Shown here: in pieces, positions 1 through 7,171 of the stretch
Numbering within the stretch: position 1 is the first letter of the stretch
Layout of the letters: every line of letters starts with the position of its first letter
DNA from: Pseudomonadota bacterium
GTDB taxonomy: Bacteria; Pseudomonadota; Alphaproteobacteria; Azospirillales; Azospirillaceae
Direction: 5' to 3'
Length of the DNA stretch: 17,828 bases
NCBI GenBank assembly: GCA_023412175.1
Contig: JAEYOB010000419.1
Coordinates: 1 to 17,828 of the forward strand
Made by a program: the position numbers and the translations under genes
Notes under the pieces: generated by a model
Told to the model about the DNA's origin: nothing
Databases searched by the model: none
The model's input: the letters and a program-made list of their open reading frames with translations, nothing else

Positions 1-564
1 CGCCAGCCCGGACGCTTCCAGGATCGGCTTCATCACCTCGGTGGTGGTGCCGGGATAGGTGGTGGATTCCAAAACCACCAAATGGCCGCGGCGCAGGTGC
101 TTGGCGATGGTGTGCGCCGTCGCCTCGACGAAGGACAGGTCGGGCTCGTGGTGGGGGCCCAGCGGCGTCGGCACGCAGATCAGGATGGCGTCGGCTTCGG
201 CGAAGCGGGCGGCGTCGGTGGTTGCGTCGAAGCGCGCGGCCTGGACCACATTGCCGATGCGCTCGTCGGCGATGTGCGGCAGCGGGCTCCCTCCGCCGTT
301 CAGGCGGTCCACCGTCTGGGCGTCGATGTCGTAACCGATCACCCGGAACCCGGCCTCGCAGGCGGTGAGCGACAGCGGCAGCCCGACGTAGCCCAGGCCG
401 ACCACCGCCACCGTCGCCGTGCGCTCCTTGTAACGGGCGAGCAGGCGTTCGACATCGGGGCATCGGCTCGCGTCCGGCACCACGATCGTCGCCTGGTCGG
501 AGAGCCGTCGCCGCAGCAACCGGTCGTCGAGAGCCTCGGTCGTCGCGTTGTCGTGTTGATGCAT
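1..564 (-). CDS. Nucleotide-sugar 6-dehydrogenase, N-terminal part (cut by window edge)
   Basis: Only the first 188 codons are in the window; the gene continues past base 1. The reading frame opens at ATG 564 behind a GGGGGAAACG Shine-Dalgarno-like stretch. After about 50 residues comes a Rossmann start, VAVVGLGYVGLPLSL, followed by VIGYDID, then ICVPTPLG and VVLESTTYPGTTTEV. This pattern is typical of UDP-glucose/GDP-mannose dehydrogenases of the UDP-N-acetylglucosamine/mannosamine 6-dehydrogenase branch (WbpA, WecC, TviB). These enzymes oxidise C6 of an NDP-sugar to a carboxylate with two NAD+ in the cytoplasm. The substrate is not decided by the visible part, and the catalytic cysteine lies outside the window. 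The N-terminal extension before the glycine-rich loop is longer than in WbpA or WecC. It lies 209 bp downstream of the sugar transferase on the same strand and may share its transcript. UDP-GlcNAc as substrate would fit the oxidoreductase/aminotransferase pair at the far end of the locus. Confidence 0.9.
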   Translation of the reverse strand, partial: MHQHDNATTEALDDRLLRRRLSDQATIVVPDASRCPDVERLLARYKERTATVAVVGLGYVGLPLSLTACEAGFRVIGYDIDAQTVDRLNGGGSPLPHIADERIGNVVQAARFDATTDAARFAEADAILICVPTPLGPHHEPDLSFVEATAHTIAKHLRRGHLVVLESTTYPGTTTEVMKPILEASGLA

Positions 565-773
565 CGTTTCCCCCTGCACTGGCGCATGCCGCGGATGTGC
601 TCCGGCGGCCGATGGCGACGGGACGGGTTCGGGTCGTTCCGTCGCGGATGCACCGTGGTGTGGTCGGTTTCGGTGTGAGTCTCCCGACGGCTCCCCCGCG
701 CGGCGCCGTCAGTATTATCTTTTGCAGCGCGACTTCTTATGGGAAAGAAGGGGCGGGAGCGCCGTGCGTCGGG
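565..773. other. 209 bp gap between sugar transferase and 6-dehydrogenase genes
   Basis: No coding region is supported here. The minus strand carries CTTCTT-TCCCAT-AAGAAG (plus-strand 733-750), a six-base inverted repeat without a T tail, and an A+T-rich AAAAGATAATACTG stretch around 710-723. The GATAAT (719 down to 714) resembles a -10 element for the downstream dehydrogenase gene, but I find no matching -35 hexamer at 16-18 bp. The 11-mer CGACTTCTTAT (730-740) recurs at 14969-14979, upstream of the oxidoreductase gene. A separate promoter for the dehydrogenase is possible but not established. Confidence 0.35.
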
Positions 774-1496
774 CTAGTCCGGAATGGATGTGCAATTCTC
801 CAGATTCCTGAAGCGTTGCAGCGTCTCCTCGGCAGGCAGACCCAGGCCGAACACGGCGAGCACGCCACGGAACAGCCAGACCACGTCCTGCCTGAGGCTG
901 CGGCGGGGAAAGTAGGCGAGGTCGATGCGCGCCTTCGCCGGAAAAAGAACCGCCCGGTAGAATTCGTGCGGATCGACTTTTTCGGGAAACAAGGCGCTCT
1001 CGTTGCGAAAATAGACCTGGTTCGGCCCGAAGATGCCCGGACGGTGGTCGAGCACGCCGCGGTAGACACCCTCGAAGCAGTCGGCGAAGTCGAGCGTTTC
1101 GGGCCGCGGTCCGATGATCGCCATGTTGCCCTTCTGCACGTTCCAGAGCTGCGGCACCTCGTCGATCTTGGTGCGTTCGAGGAAGCGGCCGACGCGCGTC
1201 ATGCGGTCGTCGTTCTTCAGAGTCACCGCCCGGCCGGCCGCGCCATCGTGGAACTTGCGGAACTTGTACAGGCGGAAGATCCGCCCGCGCTGGCCCAGGC
1301 GGTTCTGCGCGTAGAAGATCGGTCCGGGCGAGTCCAGGCGGATGGCGAGGACGACCGGAATCAGGATCGGCAGGAAGCAGAGGATGCCGGTCAGCGCCAC
1401 CACGATGTCGAAGGTCCGCCGCAGCACGGCGTCGGCCCGGCCGACGGCGGCCATGCGGGGCGGCAGCCGATCCTGGGTGTCGGACTCGCTCGTCAT
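774..1496 (-). CDS. Initiating sugar transferase (undecaprenyl-phosphate phosphoglycosyltransferase)
   Basis: The 240-residue protein is a small monotopic phosphoglycosyltransferase of the bacterial sugar transferase family (PglC/WbaP C-domain type). Such enzymes move a sugar-1-phosphate from an NDP-sugar onto undecaprenyl phosphate at the inner membrane, the first step of repeat-unit assembly. One hydrophobic re-entrant segment lies at about residues 29-52, followed by the usual SPGPIFYAQNRLG and LYKFR. The catalytic Asp-Glu pair is D112-E113 in IDEVPQLWNV, followed by GNMAIIGPRPE (about 123-133) and a PGIFG motif where PGITG is common. It lacks the extra N-terminal transmembrane domain of WbaP, so it is the short form. 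Its ATG overlaps the TGA of the upstream aminotransferase (ATGA), so the two are translationally coupled. The transferred sugar could be the amino sugar made by that partner, as in PglC systems, but this is inference. Confidence 0.93.
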   Translation of the reverse strand: MTSESDTQDRLPPRMAAVGRADAVLRRTFDIVVALTGILCFLPILIPVVLAIRLDSPGPIFYAQNRLGQRGRIFRLYKFRKFHDGAAGRAVTLKNDDRMTRVGRFLERTKIDEVPQLWNVQKGNMAIIGPRPETLDFADCFEGVYRGVLDHRPGIFGPNQVYFRNESALFPEKVDPHEFYRAVLFPAKARIDLAYFPRRSLRQDVVWLFRGVLAVFGLGLPAEETLQRFRNLENCTSIPD

Positions 1497-2626
1497 GCGG
1501 GCATCCCTTGGCGCTGGCAGGACAGCGCGTGAAGCAGGGCCTGCGTGACCGTCGCGACGTCACGCTCCTCCATCTTCGGGTGCAGCGGCAGGGTCAGCTC
1601 GCGTCGGGCGAACTCTTCGGTGCGCGGCAGGCTGACGTCCGGGAAGCGGTCCCGGTAATAGGTGAAGTGGTGGAGCGGCGCATAGTGGACGCTGGTCTGC
1701 ACACCGTCGGCGCGCATGGAGTCGGCGAGGCGCTGGCGGTCCACGCCCTGCGGCAGCAGGATGGGCAGAATATGGTGCGCCGACGCGCGCGGCTCGGAGA
1801 AGGGCATGAGCACGTCCGGGCAGTCCCGCTCCAGCAGGCTGCGGTACGTCTCGGTCAGGGAGCGCCGCTTGGCGTTCCAGGCCGGCAGCTTGGCGAGCTG
1901 CACGAGCCCTATGGCGGCGCGGAACTCATCCATGCGGTAGTTGAAGCCGAGCGCGGTGACGTCGTAGCCGTTGGCGTGCCCGGTCAGCCGCTGCTGGGTG
2001 CCGCTGGTCATGCCGTGGCCGCGCAGGTTGCGCACGCGGTCGAGGAGGGCGCTGTCGCGGGCGATGACCATGCCGCCCTCGGCAGTGGTCATGTTCTTGT
2101 TGCCGTAGAAGCTGAAAACGCCGGCGTCACCGATGGCGCCGGCTCCTTCCACACCGGCCGCGTGCGCGGCGTCCTCGATCAGCAGAAGCCCGCGAGCCTC
2201 CGCGAAGGCGCGCCAGCGGTCGCGGTCGGGCAGATAGCCGGCGTAGTTCACCAGGATCACCGCGCGCGTGCGCTCCGTGACCTTGGCCGAGGCGTCTGTC
2301 AGCGACATCAGCGGCAGATCGAGGTCTTCGATGTCCACGAAGACCGGCGTCGCGCCGACGTGGAGCACGCAGTTGGCCGTCGCCACGAAGGTGGCGGCGG
2401 GGACCAGCACCTCGTCCCCCGGCCCGAGGCCGAGGGCGGCGAGCACGAGGTGGAGGCCGGCCGTGCAGGAGCTTACGGCGACCGCGTCCTGCACGCCCTG
2501 GCCGTCGGCAAAAGCCCGCTCGAACGCGCGGACCCGGTCGCCCATGGTGATCCAGCCAGCGTCGATGACGGCGGCGAGGGCGGCCTTTTCCTCCTCGCCA
2601 AGGGTTGGCTCGGCTACCAGCAGCAT
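1493..2626 (-). CDS. DegT/DnrJ/EryC1/StrS-family sugar aminotransferase
   Basis: This 377-residue PLP enzyme has the standard fold-type I sugar aminotransferase layout. It shows GDEVLVPAATFVATANCVLHVGATPVFVDIE at about 70-100, the cofactor-binding aspartate D152 in EDAAHAAG, and the Schiff-base lysine K177 in FSFYGNKNMTTAEGG. YRMDEFRAAIGL and SVHYAPLHHF follow. Family members transfer the amino group of glutamate to a keto-sugar nucleotide, commonly a 4-keto-6-deoxy sugar (perosamine, PglE or VioA types). The N-terminus starts directly at PTLGEEEKAAL, a compact form. TGGAGAGA (2631-2638) is the ribosome-binding site for ATG 2626. The gene overlaps the sugar transferase by 4 bp. No 4,6-dehydratase is visible in the window, so the keto-sugar donor must be made elsewhere. 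Exact substrate and product are not readable from the sequence. Confidence 0.93.
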   Translation of the reverse strand: MLLVAEPTLGEEEKAALAAVIDAGWITMGDRVRAFERAFADGQGVQDAVAVSSCTAGLHLVLAALGLGPGDEVLVPAATFVATANCVLHVGATPVFVDIEDLDLPLMSLTDASAKVTERTRAVILVNYAGYLPDRDRWRAFAEARGLLLIEDAAHAAGVEGAGAIGDAGVFSFYGNKNMTTAEGGMVIARDSALLDRVRNLRGHGMTSGTQQRLTGHANGYDVTALGFNYRMDEFRAAIGLVQLAKLPAWNAKRRSLTETYRSLLERDCPDVLMPFSEPRASAHHILPILLPQGVDRQRLADSMRADGVQTSVHYAPLHHFTYYRDRFPDVSLPRTEEFARRELTLPLHPKMEERDVATVTQALLHALSCQRQGMPA

Positions 2627-2660
2627 GACGTCTCTCCAGGAAGGCTCTTGGGCTCGGGAG

Positions 2661-2676
2661 GCGGCGCCGGCGCCGC
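2661..2676. repeat. Perfect 16-bp G+C palindrome in intra-operon gap
   Basis: GCGGCGCCGGCGCCGC is its own reverse complement and sits in the 100 bp gap between the nucleotidyltransferase and aminotransferase genes. In RNA it could form a very stable short hairpin that pauses transcription or protects the upstream mRNA from decay. No T tract follows, so it is not a classical terminator. In DNA this rich in G and C, such a palindrome may also be fortuitous. Confidence 0.4.
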
Positions 2677-2726
2677 GTCTGCGACGGCCGGCATCGTCCC
2701 GGCGGGCGGTCAGGCGGCCGGATGGT

Positions 2727-3446
2727 TCAAGCGACGGCCCGCGTCTCGAAAGTTGGCCACTGCTCGTCCCAAGCCATCTCCTGGACCTTCTGGAAATCGT
2801 CGACGCGGCCGATGTCGAGCCACAGGCCGCCGTGCTGGAAGATGCTGACCGGCTGCCGCGCCGCCATCATGCAGGCCATGAGGTTGTCGAAGCCGAACGG
2901 TACGCCGTCCGGAATGTAGGAAAGGATGCCAGGCTCCATGCAGTAGACGCCCATGCTGACCAGGTGGGTGAGGGTGGGCTTTTCCTGGAAGCGGGTGACG
3001 CGGTTGTTCGACTCTTCGATGATGCCGAAGTCGGTCTCGATGGCGCGCCGTGAGGTGGCGATGGTCAGCAGCGTTTCCTGCCGGTGATGGAAGTCCGCGA
3101 AGGCGCCGAGGTTTAGGTCGGTGAGCACGTCCCCGTTGATCACCAGGAACGTCTCGTCAAGCTGGTCGCGCAGCAGCCGCAGGGCGCCGACGGTGCCGAG
3201 CGGCTCGTTTTCCTCCGTATAATGGATGTTGACTCCCCACTGGCGGCCGTCCCCGCAGACCGTGCGGATCAGATGGCCGAGATACCCAGTGGTGATGTAG
3301 ACGTCCTGGACACCGTTGCGCCGCAGCCATTTCAGCAGGAGCTCCAGAACGGGCTTCGAACCCACAGGCATCAGGGGCTTCGGCAAGACCATGGTGTAGG
3401 GCCGCAGACGCATGCCCTTGCCCCCGCACTGAATAACGCCTTTCAT
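2727..3446 (-). CDS. Sugar-1-phosphate nucleotidyltransferase (NDP-sugar pyrophosphorylase)
   Basis: The 239-residue protein has all the signatures of the single-domain NTP_transferase family. It has the nucleotide-binding loop CGGKGMRLRPYT (residues 7-18), PKPLMPVGSKP (22-32), LGTVGAL (83-89), the metal-binding NGD (104-106), EKP (155-157) and LDIGRVDDF (210-218). Such enzymes couple a sugar-1-phosphate with an NTP to give an NDP-sugar plus pyrophosphate in the cytoplasm. Length and motif style fit the mannose-1-phosphate guanylyltransferase / heptose-1-phosphate transferase-like group as well as the RmlA-like group, so the base and sugar are not assigned. It is the first gene of the minus-strand operon. 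ATG 3446 follows an excellent GAGGAGGAAAGG ribosome-binding site (about 3448-3459), which makes this start secure. A candidate promoter lies about 110 bp upstream. Confidence 0.92.
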   Translation of the reverse strand: MKGVIQCGGKGMRLRPYTMVLPKPLMPVGSKPVLELLLKWLRRNGVQDVYITTGYLGHLIRTVCGDGRQWGVNIHYTEENEPLGTVGALRLLRDQLDETFLVINGDVLTDLNLGAFADFHHRQETLLTIATSRRAIETDFGIIEESNNRVTRFQEKPTLTHLVSMGVYCMEPGILSYIPDGVPFGFDNLMACMMAARQPVSIFQHGGLWLDIGRVDDFQKVQEMAWDEQWPTFETRAVA

Positions 3447-3553
3447 TCCTTTCCTCCTCTAGTGCCTCAACCAGCTGCCTTTCGCACCCTTCGCCGGGAA
3501 GAATCTTCTGGCGGGGAGCGGGCACGCCGGCACCCTCACGAGGCGTCGAAGGC

Positions 3554-3583
3554 ATGTTATGTTATGCTTCGCAGGGGTGTAAA
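3554..3583 (-). promoter_or_regulatory. Candidate promoter of the minus-strand nucleotidyltransferase operon
   Basis: Read on the minus strand, TTTACA (3583 to 3578, five of six with TTGACA) is followed after 18 bp by TAACAT (3559 to 3554, four of six with TATAAT). CATAAC at 16 bp spacing is an alternative -10. Transcription from here would give a leader of about 100 nt before ATG 3446. The -35 lies inside the GTGTAAACAC inverted repeat, so a protein bound there could block RNA polymerase. Called by eye only. Confidence 0.4.
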
Positions 3584-3604
3584 CACGTTCCCTCGGTGTA
3601 AGCA
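3577..3604. repeat. Direct repeat GTGTAAACA / GTGTAAGCA, 19 bp period
   Basis: GTGTAAACA (3577-3585) and GTGTAAGCA (3596-3604) differ by one base and start 19 bp apart, close to two helical turns. The first copy extends to GTGTAAACAC, an inverted repeat around a two-base centre. The pair overlaps the candidate minus-strand -35 element. Two in-phase half-sites over a promoter suggest an operator, but the protein is unknown. Confidence 0.4.
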
Positions 3605-3740
3605 TAAGGCGCGAACCGTCGGAAGTGGCGCCCTTTGGCGCCTGGATCAGCGGAAAGAAAGGGTTAGAGATCGCCATCGCGCGCCGCCTCCATGCCCCAC
3701 TTTGGGGACGAGGTGCGTCCGGGTGTAGCCTCTTTTTACG

Positions 3741-3770
3741 TTTACAGCGGTGTTTTTGGCATCTTATGCT
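3741..3770 (+). promoter_or_regulatory. Candidate sigma70-like promoter of wzc
   Basis: TTTACA (3741-3746) and TATGCT (3765-3770) are separated by 18 bp and lie in an A+T-rich pocket of otherwise G+C-rich DNA. They match the sigma70 consensus hexamers at five and four positions. The transcript would start near 3777 and carry a leader of about 165 nt containing the CCTCCGGAGG palindrome. Called by eye only. Confidence 0.4.
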
Positions 3771-3941
3771 TGTGACCGCTGGTGGGAGCGACTGCCTCCG
3801 GAGGATCGGCGTCCGGAAGCGGCATTCGGGCTGCGTGGGCGGCCCCGGTGCAAAAGAAAAAGAAGCCGATGCGCGGCGTGCGCAGCCGCATGTCCTGCCA
3901 GCCAGTGCTGCGCCTTTCATGAATGGTGAAAGGGAAAGGTA

Positions 3942-6221
3942 ATGGATCAATACGAGATCGTGCACGCCGGGGTTCGCGAGGCGGTGCCGCACGTGAAGGA
4001 AGGAAGTGCCGCCAGCGGCGAGGTCGACACGGTGGCGGCGCTGAAACGTCGCCGGGTGCTGATCGCGGTGCTGGTCGTTGCGGCGACGATTGCCGCGCTG
4101 CTCGTCACCCGGCTGATGACCCCGCTCTACGAAGCCGAAGCCGGCATCATGTTCAATCCGCGCGAGCTGACGCTGATCGGGACGACGACCCAGCAGGGCA
4201 CGATGCTTCCCTCAGAGGAGGCGGCGCGCAAGAATTACATCGCCATCGTCCGCTCGCGGGGCGTTGCCGAAGCGGTGGTGGACCGCCTGCAGCTCGACAA
4301 GCTGCCCGAGTTCAACCCGACCCTGCGCCCGCCGTCGCAGATCCAGGTTCTGGCCGACCGGACCCGCGCCGTGGTGGCGGATTGGGCATCGCCGGTGCTG
4401 GCGTTCCTGCCGGAATCGATGGCGAAGAACGACACGAGCTGGCGCAACGAGGAACTCACGCAGGACCGCCTGCGCGACGAGATCATCAACCGCTTCCTGC
4501 GCCGTCTGGAGACCTCGTCGAGCGACGCGTCGCGCGTCATCGGCATTCGCTTCCTTTCCGAGGACCGTGAGCGCGCGGCCCTGATCGCCAACACCGTCGC
4601 CGAGCAATTCATCATCCGCAAGCGCGACCAGGAGTTGGCCGGCGCCGAGGTTCTGGCCGGCAACCTGACGCAGGAAGTTGTGGACCTGAACAAGGAGATC
4701 CAGGAGGCGGAGCGGAAAGTCGATGAACGCCGCCTGGCGCTGGGCATCCATTCCGACGCCAGCATGAAGGCGCTGAACGACCGTATGGCCGAACTGAGCC
4801 GCCAGCTCACCGCGGCGACGGCCGAGCGCGTACGTGCGGAGGCGCAGTTTGCCGAGGCGCAGCAGATCCGCAACTCCGGCGACGCCGCGTCGGCGGCGCA
4901 GGTGCTCGGCTCGCCGCTCATCCAGCGCCTGCAGGAAGCGTCGGCCATGGCCTCCAGCCGTCTGGCGCAGCTGCAGCTCCGCTACAATGACCAGCACCCG
5001 CAGATGATCGCGGCGCGCTCCGAGCTGCGGGACATCCGCGCCAAAATCACTGAGGAGGTCGGCAAGATCCAGAACTCCCGCTACAACTCTGTCGCCATCG
5101 CCAAGGCCAACGAGACCGGGCTGCGCCAGCAGATGGAACAGCTCAAGACCCAGATGGCCAAGGCGAGCGAGTCGGAGGTGGACATCGCGGTCCTGGAGCG
5201 CGAGGTGGAAGCCAAGCGCACGCTGATGCCGCAGCTCACCGGGCGCCTGAACAACGCCAACGCCCAGATCGACTACCTGCGCCACAATGGCGCCGACACC
5301 CAGGTGATCTCGCAGGCGGTGGTGCCGCGTTTCGCCAGCCATCCACCGGTTCTCGCCATCATGGCGACCGCCGTGCTGCTGGCTGCCGGCGGCGGCGGCG
5401 TGCTGGCGGTAATGCTGGAGCGCGCCGACAACACCATTCAGAGCACCTCGCAGCTCCGCAGCATCACGCCGCTGCGTGTGCTCGGCACACTGCCGGTCGT
5501 CCGCGGCGGGCGTCGCCGGGGCCGCGCCCCGGCCCAGCTGGTGGTGGAGGGCTCCGACTCCGCGTACCTCGAACACCTGCGCACGGTGGCCATGCGTGCG
5601 GGTATGGCCGGGGCGGCGCCGGCGAAGGTGCTGCTCATAACCTCCTCGGTGTCGGGCGAGGGCAAGAGCAGCGCAGCCTCGTCGCTGGCCCGCATGTTGG
5701 CGCTGTCCGGCCGGCGGACCATCCTCATCGACGCCGACCTGCGCGCGCCCACCATGCACCGCGTCTTCGGGCTGCGCCGCGAGCAGGGTCTGGGTGAGTT
5801 CATCCAGAAGGGGTTGGCGCTGGAGGACATCGTGCAGCACGACGAGGCATCGGGCTGCGACGTCATCACCGCCGGCCACTGCCGCGGGGCGTCGGCGGAC
5901 GTGCTGCAGTCGTCCCGTATGCAGGAACTGATCGGCCACCTGGCGATCGCCTACGACACGGTGGTCATCGACTCGCCCCCGGTGCTCGCGGTGTGCGACG
6001 CGCACATCCTGGCGCGGATGTCCGACCGGACGCTGATGATGGTCCGCTGGAAGTCGACCCAGGTGTCGACCCTGGTGAGTGCCCTCCAACGCCTCTCGGA
6101 CGACAACGTGCCGGTGGACGGCATCGTCCTGTCGCAGGTCGATGGAAAGAAGTACAGCGTCTACGGTTACTCGGACTCGGAGATCTTCTCGTCGGGCTTC
6201 CGGAAGTACTACACGCACTGA
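3942..6221 (+). CDS. wzc: Wzc-type polysaccharide co-polymerase with BY-kinase domain
   Basis: The 759-residue inner-membrane protein is a complete fused tyrosine autokinase. A first transmembrane helix (about 38-56) leads into a Wzz-type segment (YEAEAGIMFNPRELT). A long periplasmic part, largely coiled coil at about 228-450, is followed by VVPRFASHPPV and a second helix at about 468-491. The cytoplasmic BY-kinase domain has Walker A in TSSVSGEGKSS (K575), Walker A' ILIDAD (594-599) and Walker B VVIDSPP (674-680). The C-terminus carries a tyrosine cluster (Y738, Y741, Y743, Y756, Y757), the usual autophosphorylation sites. Such proteins set chain length and work with the Wza outer-membrane channel and a Wzb phosphatase, neither of which is in the window. 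ATG 3942 follows AGGGAAAGGT and gives the expected short cytoplasmic N-terminus. The gene is monocistronic by position: a long leader precedes it and a hairpin follows. Confidence 0.95.
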   Translation: MDQYEIVHAGVREAVPHVKEGSAASGEVDTVAALKRRRVLIAVLVVAATIAALLVTRLMTPLYEAEAGIMFNPRELTLIGTTTQQGTMLPSEEAARKNYIAIVRSRGVAEAVVDRLQLDKLPEFNPTLRPPSQIQVLADRTRAVVADWASPVLAFLPESMAKNDTSWRNEELTQDRLRDEIINRFLRRLETSSSDASRVIGIRFLSEDRERAALIANTVAEQFIIRKRDQELAGAEVLAGNLTQEVVDLNKEIQEAERKVDERRLALGIHSDASMKALNDRMAELSRQLTAATAERVRAEAQFAEAQQIRNSGDAASAAQVLGSPLIQRLQEASAMASSRLAQLQLRYNDQHPQMIAARSELRDIRAKITEEVGKIQNSRYNSVAIAKANETGLRQQMEQLKTQMAKASESEVDIAVLEREVEAKRTLMPQLTGRLNNANAQIDYLRHNGADTQVISQAVVPRFASHPPVLAIMATAVLLAAGGGGVLAVMLERADNTIQSTSQLRSITPLRVLGTLPVVRGGRRRGRAPAQLVVEGSDSAYLEHLRTVAMRAGMAGAAPAKVLLITSSVSGEGKSSAASSLARMLALSGRRTILIDADLRAPTMHRVFGLRREQGLGEFIQKGLALEDIVQHDEASGCDVITAGHCRGASADVLQSSRMQELIGHLAIAYDTVVIDSPPVLAVCDAHILARMSDRTLMMVRWKSTQVSTLVSALQRLSDDNVPVDGIVLSQVDGKKYSVYGYSDSEIFSSGFRKYYTH

Positions 6222-6236
6222 CAGGGACGGTCCGGT

Positions 6237-6274
6237 GGAAAAAGGGGAGTGGCGCCCGCGCCGCTCCCCTTTCC
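6237..6274. terminator. Terminator-like hairpin after wzc
   Basis: AAAGGGGAGTGGCGC (6241-6255) pairs with GCGCCGCTCCCCTTT (6258-6272) with a single G-U wobble. Flanking GGAA and CC extend the stem with a small bulge. It lies 15 bp after the wzc stop codon. The trailing sequence is only mildly T-rich (CCGTTTGCG), so termination efficiency is uncertain, but placement and stem strength support the call. Confidence 0.7.
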
Positions 6275-6317
6275 GTTTGCGTGTCGGTAGTTCCTCGGCA
6301 TAGCAAGAACCGGGTGT

Positions 6318-6330
6318 CGAATAACATCGG
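6318..6330 (+). promoter_or_regulatory. A+T-rich promoter-like box upstream of the SDR gene
   Basis: CGAATAACATCGG contains TAACAT (6322-6327) about 44 bp upstream of ATG 6371, a normal -10 position. No good -35 hexamer is present: ATAGCA at 16 bp spacing matches only three of six. The box resembles AAGATAACATCGCC upstream of the polymerase gene at 8742. Confidence 0.3.
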
Positions 6331-6357
6331 CGTCGTATAGTTAGACTTCCTCCAGGT

Positions 6358-6366
6358 GAGGAGGAG
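6358..6366 (+). promoter_or_regulatory. Ribosome-binding site that fixes the SDR start
   Basis: GAGGAGGAG lies four bases before ATG 6371. A GTG at 6356 is in frame and would add five residues, but it precedes this Shine-Dalgarno sequence and has none of its own, so ATG 6371 is the better start. Confidence 0.75.
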
Positions 6367-6370
6367 CGCA

Positions 6371-7120
6371 ATGTCGATGCTGCAAGATAAGGTGTCTATT
6401 ATTACAGGATCGTCCGCCGGAATAGGTCTCGCGACGGCGATGCTGTTCGCTTCCAAGGGAAGCGCTGTGGTCGTGAACGCGCGGACAGGTGCCGCCCTGG
6501 ACAAGGTTGTTGCTGCGATCAACTCCGCCGGCGGCCGTGCGCGCGCGGTCGTCGGGGATGTTGCCGAGGCGGACACTCACGACGAACTGGTCGAGACGGC
6601 GCTCAAGGCGTTCGGCCGGCTTGATATCGCTTTCAACAACGCCGGAACTGTTGGCCCGGTGAAACCGCTCGCGGCGATCACGCCAATGGAATGGCAGGAG
6701 GTTCTGTCCATCAATCTCACGGCGGCCTTCCTCGGCGCGCGCAGCCAGATCCCCGCCATGCTTGAGCGGGGCGGTGGCGCCATCATTTTCACGTCGAGCT
6801 TCGTGGGGACGAGCGTCGGCCTTCCCGGCATGGCTGCCTATGCCGCCGCGAAAGCCGGCTTGATGGGGCTGGTGAAAGGCATTACGGCCGATTACGCCGG
6901 CAAAGGCATCAGGGCGAACGCACTGCTTCCCGGCGGGGTCGATACCGCGATGGCTGGCGACAGCGCTCAAAAGGAATGGGCGGCTGGACTGCACGCGCTG
7001 AAGCGGATAGCGCGGCCCGAGGAGATTGCCCAAGCCGCACTCTTTCTCGCCGGTCCGATGGCGAGCTTCGTCGCTGGATCGGCTCTCTTCGCCGATGGGG
7101 GCAACGCCGCAGTCAAATAG
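6371..7120 (+). CDS. Short-chain dehydrogenase/reductase (SDR), classical type
   Basis: The 249-residue protein is a complete classical SDR. It has the cofactor loop TGSSAGIG (12-19), NNAG (89-92), N115 in SINLTAAF, the catalytic serine in TSSF (142/143), and Y157 with K161 in YAAAK. The arginine of VNAR (38) after the second strand suggests NADP(H), by family rule. The substrate cannot be read from the sequence; many such proteins are annotated glucose or 3-oxoacyl-ACP dehydrogenase with little support. By my hand count about 66 of 249 codons end in A or T (GC3 about 73%), whereas about 1 of the first 50 codons does so in the aminotransferase gene at 16107. With hairpins on both sides and no operon partner, it looks like a self-contained gene of different origin, probably not part of the polysaccharide pathway. 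Confidence 0.92.
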   Translation: MSMLQDKVSIITGSSAGIGLATAMLFASKGSAVVVNARTGAALDKVVAAINSAGGRARAVVGDVAEADTHDELVETALKAFGRLDIAFNNAGTVGPVKPLAAITPMEWQEVLSINLTAAFLGARSQIPAMLERGGGAIIFTSSFVGTSVGLPGMAAYAAAKAGLMGLVKGITADYAGKGIRANALLPGGVDTAMAGDSAQKEWAAGLHALKRIARPEEIAQAALFLAGPMASFVAGSALFADGGNAAVK

Positions 7121-7132
7121 CTGCGGGAACCA

Positions 7133-7171
7133 TCTCTTCTCCCTGAAGCGCAGGGGTTCAGGGAGAAGAGA
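7133..7171. terminator. Strong inverted repeat between convergent SDR and glycosyltransferase genes
   Basis: TCTCTTCTCCCTGAA (7133-7147) and TTCAGGGAGAAGAGA (7157-7171) are perfect 15-bp complements around a nine-base loop. The repeat lies between the plus-strand SDR stop (7120) and the minus-strand glycosyltransferase stop (7218), where a bidirectional terminator is expected. Neither side has a proper T tract, so it may instead stabilise 3' ends or act with Rho. Confidence 0.7.

Larger units (their letters stand above)
3447..3941. promoter_or_regulatory. 495 bp divergent regulatory region between nucleotidyltransferase and wzc
   Basis: This is the largest non-coding stretch in the window and serves two transcripts. 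It holds one candidate sigma70-like promoter facing each way (listed separately) and a GTGTAAACA/GTGTAAGCA direct repeat. TTATGCTT occurs three times: plus strand near 3562-3569 and 3764-3771, minus strand near 3600-3607. It also holds a GGCGCC-CTTT-GGCGCC hairpin (3627-3642), a CCCC-ACTTT-GGGG hairpin (3695-3707) and a perfect CCTCCGGAGG palindrome (3795-3804). The wzc transcript would carry a leader of roughly 165 nt. Short open frames run across the region but have no ribosome-binding site, so I annotate none of them. Confidence 0.6.

Noticed and set aside
733..750. CTTCTT/AAGAAG inverted repeat as terminator of the left operon
   Set aside because: The stem is only six A/T-rich pairs with no T tract after it on the minus strand, too weak to call.
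1508..2848. Long plus-strand open frame (446 codons) opposite the aminotransferase
   Set aside because: Shadow frame in high-GC DNA with no recognisable domain; the minus-strand enzyme is complete with all PLP motifs.
3757..3771. TTGGCATCTTATGCTT as a sigma54 promoter
   Set aside because: Only 8 bases separate the GG and GC pairs where sigma54 needs 10. The sigma70-like reading of the same stretch fits better.
3625..3942. Leader open frame ending in a TAATG overlap with wzc, suggesting a coupled leader peptide
   Set aside because: It starts with GTG without a Shine-Dalgarno, crosses the candidate wzc promoter, and its composition looks non-coding. wzc has its own ribosome-binding site.
4212..6371. 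Long open frame antisense to wzc (about 719 codons)
   Set aside because: It is a shadow caused by high GC. It is rich in R, H, G and V, has no domain motif and no ribosome-binding site, and the plus strand encodes a complete Wzc.
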